Source: Dama dama (Eukaryota > Chordata > Mammalia > Artiodactyla > Cervidae). Taken from it: 64,000 nt of DNA. Of this stretch, positions 58,654-64,000 are shown piece after piece. The notes under the pieces are model-generated. The model worked only from the letters and a program-made list of their open reading frames with translations, had not been told where the DNA came from and made no database searches. The position numbers and the translations under genes were made by a program. Location: the NCBI RefSeq assembly GCF_033118175.1, contig NC_083681.1:18742001-18806000 (forward strand). The letters are read 5' to 3'. Each line of letters starts with the position of its first letter. The stretch's first letter is position 1.

Positions 58654-60118
58654 CCCCCGGCGCGGGGACCCCCCCACCCAGGGACCGCACCGCCCCCTCC
58701 GTCCGCCTGGGGCCCCCTCCCTAAGCGTTGTCCGCACCGGCCCGACTCGGGAGTAGCTCTGGCCCTTCCCTCTCGAAAGTGCAAACACTCCATTCTCGCT
58801 TCCCCTTTGCCCCTCCTCTTCCAGGGACGACTTCCTCCTCCGCAATTTCTCACTTCTTTCTTTGGCTCCCATTTCCTGCGCCCCCTTTCCGTTTTTCCTT
58901 TCCCGCCTGAACCCAGGTCACCCTCACCAGCCCCTCTTACCCAGCACTCTGGCCCTGCTGGCATTTTTATCCCCAACTCTTCGGCTCCCCCGCTGCCTTC
59001 TCCCCAAACTCAGCGTCCCTCGCTTCTCACGCCCTGACCTGGCCACCCTTCTCCAAGCTCCAATTTTCCTCCTCTGACCGAGCAGCTTCCCATCTATGCG
59101 GCCCCGGAGAACTGCATAGAAGGATTCCCAGATTCGTGATTGATCCGTTTAGCTTCACAGCAAGCAGTGCTCCAGCCCAGATTACAGCATGAGCTCATTG
59201 GGCACCGTGCAGACGGAGATGAATGCGGTAATGGTCTGAACATCTCACAGCACCGAATGTGGTCATCAGAAATACAGGGCCAGGACCCGTGAGAGTGTGT
59301 CTAGTACAGCAACCAAGGACACAGACACAGCTGAGTTTTTGTGTTTCATTGTTATTGTTTTTTAAGGATTGAGTTCCCTTTAGAAGTTTGTCATCACTGG
59401 TGCTTTGTTGGAGAAAAGAGAGATGTACATACTGAGATTTGTTAGGAACTTTTCCTTTATTTTATTTATAATAGATACTTAACGTTCCAGGGTGATAAAA
59501 GATCAGAAAATACTTTTCAACATGGAGGAGGAATACAAGTAAATAGTCTCATTCTACATGCTCATTGAAACCCAGAAGGATTTCACAAAAGTGACTGCCA
59601 AATAAAAACTAAATGTAAATTGTATGCATTTCCTAGATATTTAAGATGGAATCAGATATGAAGCACATTTAAAATTTTTAGGATTCAAGAACTTTTTTTT
59701 TAGAAGAAGGTAAGAGATCTGATATATTATAGTGTTCGGGACTCTTTCAAGGTTCTATTATCAACTGGAACTCATTAAAGCAAACATTTTGTAGTCTTCT
59801 GCTTTTGGGATAGGTACTTCTTAACCATACTTCCCAAACATGGCTCCCCCTCCCCCCATCCAACACCCATTCTGAGTGAGATCAGCCTACTTCTCTGAGA
59901 AAAAGAGAAAAAGCCTCCTTTAAAATAATTTTCCAAACTCTTAATTCCTCATCTATAAAATGGAGTCATTATGATCTCTAAGATTCATTACAGTTTTACC
60001 ATTGTAAGGTTGACAGCAAATTCATTCACTTATGATCTCAATCAGAGATGAACGTTAAGATATTTCATGGTCAGTAAAAAGTATTTACTATAGCTCTTGC
60101 TCTACCCTCTAAGGTGAA

Positions 60119-60310
60119 GTGAAGTTGCTCAGTCATGTCTGACTCTTTGCAACCCCATGTACTGTAGCCCGCCAGGCTCCTCCATCCATGGAATTTTCCA
60201 GGCAAGAATACTGGAGTGGGTTGCCATTTCCTTCTCCAGGGGATCTTCCCAACCTAGGGATCAAACCCAGGTCTCCCGCATTGCAGGCAGACTCCTTACC
60301 CTCTGAGCCA
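60119..60310 (-). mobile_element. Bov-tA SINE with near-perfect TSD
   Basis: It is flanked by CTAAGGTGAA (60109-60118) and CTAAAGTGAA (60311-60320). The body and tRNA-like head are well preserved. It is antisense to RAB39A. Confidence 0.92.
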
Positions 60311-60460
60311 CTAAAGTGAATATAGTGAAAACATGTTCTTTATACCTTAACTTCTATACCATTACTTTATACCTTAAACGTCTAGCAACTACTGATAGTT
60401 AAGAAGTATAGGTAGTAAAATCTTCTTGAGTCTAAAATGCTTTCCTTAAAAGTAACTCTT

Positions 60461-61724
60461 TTAAAAATATTTTTTTTAATTAATTTATTTTAATTGGAGG
60501 CTAATTACTTTACAGTACTGCGGTGGTTTTTGCCATACATCGACATGAATCAGTCATGGGTGCACATGTGTCCCCCCATCCTGAACCTCCCTCCCACCTC
60601 TGTCCCCACCCCATCCCTCTGGTTGTCCCAGAGCATCGGCTTTGCATGCCCTGCTTCATGCATTGGACTTGGCACTGGTCCTCTATTTTACATATGGTAA
60701 TATACATGTTTCAATGCTATTCTCTCAAATCGTCCCACCCCCGCCTTCTCCCACAGAGTCCAAAAGTCTGTTCTTTACATCTGTGTCTCTTTTGCTGCCT
60801 TGCACATAGGATTGTCATATACTGTGTTGGTGTTTCTCTTTCCGACTTACTTCACTCTGTATAATAGGCTCCAGTTTCATCCACCTCGTTAGAACTAACT
60901 CAAATGCGTTCTTTTTTTATAGCTGAGCAATATTCCATTGTGTATATGTACCATAACTTCCTTATCCATTCATCTGCTGATGGACATCTACGTTGCTTCC
61001 ATGTCTTATTTATTGTAAAGGGTGCTGCAATGAACATTGGGGTACATGTGTCTCTTTCAATTCTGGTTTCCTTAGTGTGTATGCCCAGCAGTGGGATTGC
61101 TGAGTCTTTTGGTAGTTCTAGTCTCAGTTTTTTAAGGAATCTCCACACTGTTTCTCCATAGTGGCTGTACCACTTTGCATTCCCGCCAACAGTGTGAGAG
61201 GGTTCCCTTTTTTCCGTATCTTCTCCAGCATTTATTGTTTGTAGACTTTTTGATGGCGGCCATTCTGACCTGTGTGAGATGATACCTCATTGTGGTTTTG
61301 ATTTGCATTTTTCTAGTAATGAGTGATGTTGAGCATCTTTTCATGTTTCTGTTAGCCATCTGTATGTCTTCTTTGGAGAAATGTCTATTTAGTTCTTTGG
61401 CCCACTTTTTGATTGGGTCGTTTTTCTGGTATTGAGCTTTATGAGCTGCTTTTATATTTTGGAGATTAATTCTTTGTCAGTTGTTTTGTTTGCTGCTATT
61501 TTCTCCCATTCTGAAGGCTGCCTTTTCACCTTGCTTATAGTTTCCTTCATTGTACAAAAGCTTTTAAGTTTAACTAGGTCCCATTTGTTTATTTTTGTTT
61601 TTATTTCCCTTACTCTGGGAGGTGGGTCATAGAGGATCTTGTGATTTACATCAAAGAGTGTTCTACCCTTGTTTTCCTCTAAGAGTTTTATAGTTTCTGG
61701 TCTTCCATTTAGGTCTTTAATCCA
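60461..61724 (-). mobile_element. Ruminant L1, 1.26 kb 5'-truncated, 14-bp TSD
   Basis: TAAAAGTAACTCTT (60447-60460) and TAAAAGTAGCTCTT (61725-61738) flank it. The minus strand encodes the ORF2 C-terminus (CWRRYGKKGTLSHCWRECK, YTMEYCSAIKKE) followed by the 3' UTR and poly(A). It is antisense in intron 1 and disrupts no coding sequence. Confidence 0.94.
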
Positions 61725-61857
61725 TAAAAGTAGCTCTTAAACTTATTGTAAGGGATGGTTAAATTGTTAGATTTTAAAGATCTTTTCTGCTAAATACATC
61801 CTTGTTTTTTATTGCCTTTAAGAAGAATGTACATTTATTTTATATGTACTATTTAAA

Positions 61858-62067
61858 CTGGCTTCCCAGGTAGCCCAGTGGTAAAGAATCCACCTGCGAA
61901 TTCAGGAGACAAGGGTTTGATCCCTGGTTAGGGAAGATTCCCCTAGAGTAAGAAATGGCAACTCACTCCAGTATTCTTGCCTGGAAAATTCCATGGACAC
62001 AGGAGGCTGGTGGGCTAAAGTCCATGGGGTCACAAGGAGTCAGACATGACTGAGCACACACACACAC
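61858..62067 (+). mobile_element. Bov-tA SINE with (CA)n tail
   Basis: GGCTTCCCAGGTAGCCCAGTGG head, standard body and a CACACACACAC tail. A short TSD ATTTAAA lies at 61851-61857 and 62068-62074. Confidence 0.9.
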
Positions 62068-62600
62068 ATTTAAATCAGACAGTAACACTCATAATAATGC
62101 AAGGACATTTAGGGAACACTTACTGACAGTGAGTCATACTATATTTTGTTTGGCTTTTTACCAAAGATGTATTCCTAAATTTATATATATGTATCAGTGG
62201 CTGCCTCCAAATACTTGCTTTTCTCTCATTTAGCAGAACAATTTCTCCATAAAATTGCATTAAACAGTTATTGTTAAATCATTCTGTACCTTCCTCTAAG
62301 AAAATACAGATACTTATTTTGAGTAAGTGCATTTGTTTCATAGAAAGGCACTATTTAGTTCATGAATGTATAGTCCTGTCATTAGTTGTAATCATACTGT
62401 TTAACTGTAATCAGGAATTTGTGGGAAACATTCCATTTACATTCTGTTTGGAGGTTTGTTGGTGATTAGATATAAACAAAAACAAATCAGTTTTAGACAG
62501 TTCAGGAGATAGCTTAAAAGCATAAACAAATATGTTATAGGACAACAAAGTAGTGAGCTTATGATTATGATATAAATAGCCTTAAGTTATCTTTTTCTTC

Positions 62601-62621
62601 GGGGGGAGGGGCGGGGGGGGG
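62601..62621 (+). repeat. G-run, possible G-quadruplex
   Basis: Runs of six, four and nine G separated by single A and C bases, on the RAB39A sense strand and directly 5' of a SINE. Confidence 0.8.
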
Positions 62622-62818
62622 CAGGCTTCCCTCATGGTTCATCTGGTGAAGAATCTGCCTGCAATGTGGAAGACCTGGGTTCGATCCCTTGGTTAGGAAG
62701 ATCCCCTGGAGAAGGGAAAGGCTACCCACTCCAGTATTCTGGCTTGAAGAATTCCATGGACTGTATAGTCCATGGTGTTGCAAAGAGTCAGAACAGGACT
62801 GAGCAACTTTCACTTTTC
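62622..62818 (+). mobile_element. Bov-tA SINE
   Basis: CTTCCCTCATGGTTCATCTGG head and the ACTCCAGTATTCTGGCTTGAAG body are recognisable, with a TTTCACTTTTC tail. ATCTTTTT occurs at 62589-62596 and 62819-62826 as a possible TSD, which would place the G-run inside the insertion. Confidence 0.87.
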
Positions 62819-63137
62819 ATCTTTTTTTTACCCATCTTTTTTTTTACCCAACTTTATTAAAGTAATAATTGATAAAGCCTTAGTTTTTAAAGTTCAGAGC
62901 ATATATTAATATGCTTGTAGCCAGTAACTAGTCACAAAAAAAAAAGAGAACAAAATCAAAGTTGAGAAAAATGATGAACATGTGAGCATCTGTAAATCGT
63001 AGCATAATACTCAATTGCTAAAGTTTTTGTTATTAACGCTGTGTTTTAGTCAGAATAAATGTTAAATTGCTGTATTAAGGATACTTATAATTACAGTGCC
63101 TTATTTAATGATAGTTCATTTCTCTCTTGTTTAACAG

Positions 63138-63150
63138 TCTCAAGGTAAGT
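63138..63150 (+). promoter_or_regulatory. RAB39A: Juxtaposed splice acceptor/donor motif in intron 1
   Basis: A pyrimidine-rich TTTCTCTCTTGTTTAACAG (ends 63137) is followed by TCTCAAG and then GTAAGT (63145-63150). It could be a 7-base microexon, a recursive splice site (AAG|GTAAGT), or chance. Sequence motif only. Confidence 0.3.
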
Positions 63151-63851
63151 GGTCCATCATTCAGGATCATCATTCAGATGGCTTCTCTCTTACTCGCTTA
63201 CTATCCAGGCCGTCATTCAAGAGAGAGATCATTCTCTCTTACTTTCCTACCATCCCTAGAACATTGTCATCATCTCTGTGGACAAAGCTGGGTGTGGGCA
63301 CACTGTGTGCCTGTTCGGGGAGAGGGGAAAGAAAGGATCTAAACCAAGCAATGTTTCTTTTAAGCAGGCGAGGCCAGTGTGGTGCAGATTCCTTCAGCTC
63401 TCAATTCATTGAGGAGAAATAGGTTATAAGGCCACACTTATGCAGGGCTACCATGTGCTCGGGGGAAAGGAAAGATGGATTTGGCATTGTAGGCACTGGG
63501 TGAAACTAGCAATCACCACTTCTATTTTTTAATCATCATAGTGGAAGAAGTTTATCGGGAAAGGAAACAAAAATATTGTTTAACAGTATTAATAGGGATA
63601 AATAAGTGTAAATATGACTAGATATATAGAGAGCACCAAATGTAAAAATATAAATTTTGAATTTTTCTCATGAAAAGCATTTAAGGCAATATGAAGATAA
63701 AATGAGATATAGCAACATTAGCTGTGGGGATAGAAAATCTGAAAGTCTGAAAAGCCAGACTTGGCCTTTTATTTCATGTTGTCTGGCCTTTGGGGTATTA
63801 TAATTACAGCCAGAGATTGTAAAGCTCAGAGAATAATGTCCTCCTAGTGCA

Positions 63852-63962
63852 GTGCTTCTCAAAGTGTGTTCTGCAGAACACTCATACCATGTGATTCTTT
63901 TTAAAGGATGGGTTCTCTAATCAAATAAGTTTGAAAATCCTTGTATTCCATTTCTCTCTTAC
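63852..63962 (+). repeat. Possible hAT-type DNA transposon fragment
   Basis: CAGTGCTTCTCAAAGTGTG resembles the end of common mammalian non-autonomous hAT elements, and the following GGGTTCTCTAATCAAATAAG fits one such consensus from memory. The family is not certain. Confidence 0.4.
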
Positions 63963-64000
63963 AAAATTCATATCAAAGACGCCAAGAAGTCTTGAGTAAA

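Larger units (their letters stand above)
58648..64000 (+). other. RAB39A: RAB39A intron 1, 5' part
   Basis: GC-rich for the first 400 bases (continuing CpG island), then ordinary A/T-rich intron. No exon encoding the expected continuation (Rab39a residues after WDTAGQERFR) is found to the window end. Non-repeat stretches over 300 bases with nothing recognised: 58760-60108, 62075-62588 and 62827-63851. Confidence 0.85.

Noticed and set aside
58648..64000. RAB39A exon 2 inside the window
   Set aside because: No frame after 58648 shows the expected continuation or the G4/G5 motifs, so it must lie beyond 64000.

Overview
The window is mammalian nuclear DNA from a ruminant, most likely a bovid (cattle-like). 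The evidence is the repeat content: many copies of the BovB (RTE-type) LINE, the BovB/tRNA-derived SINEs Bov-tA and BOV-A2, tRNA-type CHR SINEs, and a ruminant L1 3' end. Cattle, bison, buffalo, sheep and goat cannot be told apart from sequence alone. There are no bacterial genes, operons, CRISPR arrays or plasmid/phage features.

One protein-coding gene is visible. The first coding exon of RAB39A, a Rab small GTPase, is at 58421-58647 (+). It lies in a CpG island (about 58080-58760) with GC boxes, two inverted CCAAT boxes and a CACGTG box. The exon ends in a good splice donor, so 58648-64000 is the first part of intron 1. Exon 2, which carries the remainder of the GTPase, is not in the window.

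Layout. 1-13.8 kb: a head-to-head BovB pair, LTR-like repeats, a clean solo LTR inside a BovB copy, SINEs, and a 2.5 kb BovB with a perfect target-site duplication (TSD). 13.9-18.6 kb: an old antisense L1 split by a solo LTR. 18.6-30 kb: BovB copies (one hosting two SINEs), SINEs, a stretch I cannot classify (20.1-21.9 kb), and a solo LTR inside a SINE. 30-52 kb: eight further BovB blocks separated by less repetitive DNA, including a BovB inside a Bov-tA and a BovB inside an old MaLR LTR. 52.7-56.6 kb: a near-complete BovB interrupted by a 5'-inverted L1. 56.6-58.4 kb: an LTR fragment, then the RAB39A promoter. 58.6-64 kb: intron 1 with three SINEs and a 1.26 kb L1.

BovB sequence adds up to roughly 24 kb of the 64 kb by my hand tally. 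All copies look dead (frameshifts, stops, truncations). The longest reading frames outside RAB39A are BovB pieces, antisense shadows of BovB, or LTR sequence. I found no convincing undescribed system. The points most worth checking are the nested insertions with readable TSDs, a juxtaposed splice acceptor/donor motif in RAB39A intron 1, and a G-run next to an intronic SINE. Family names for older repeats are from memory of consensus sequences and were not checked by search.
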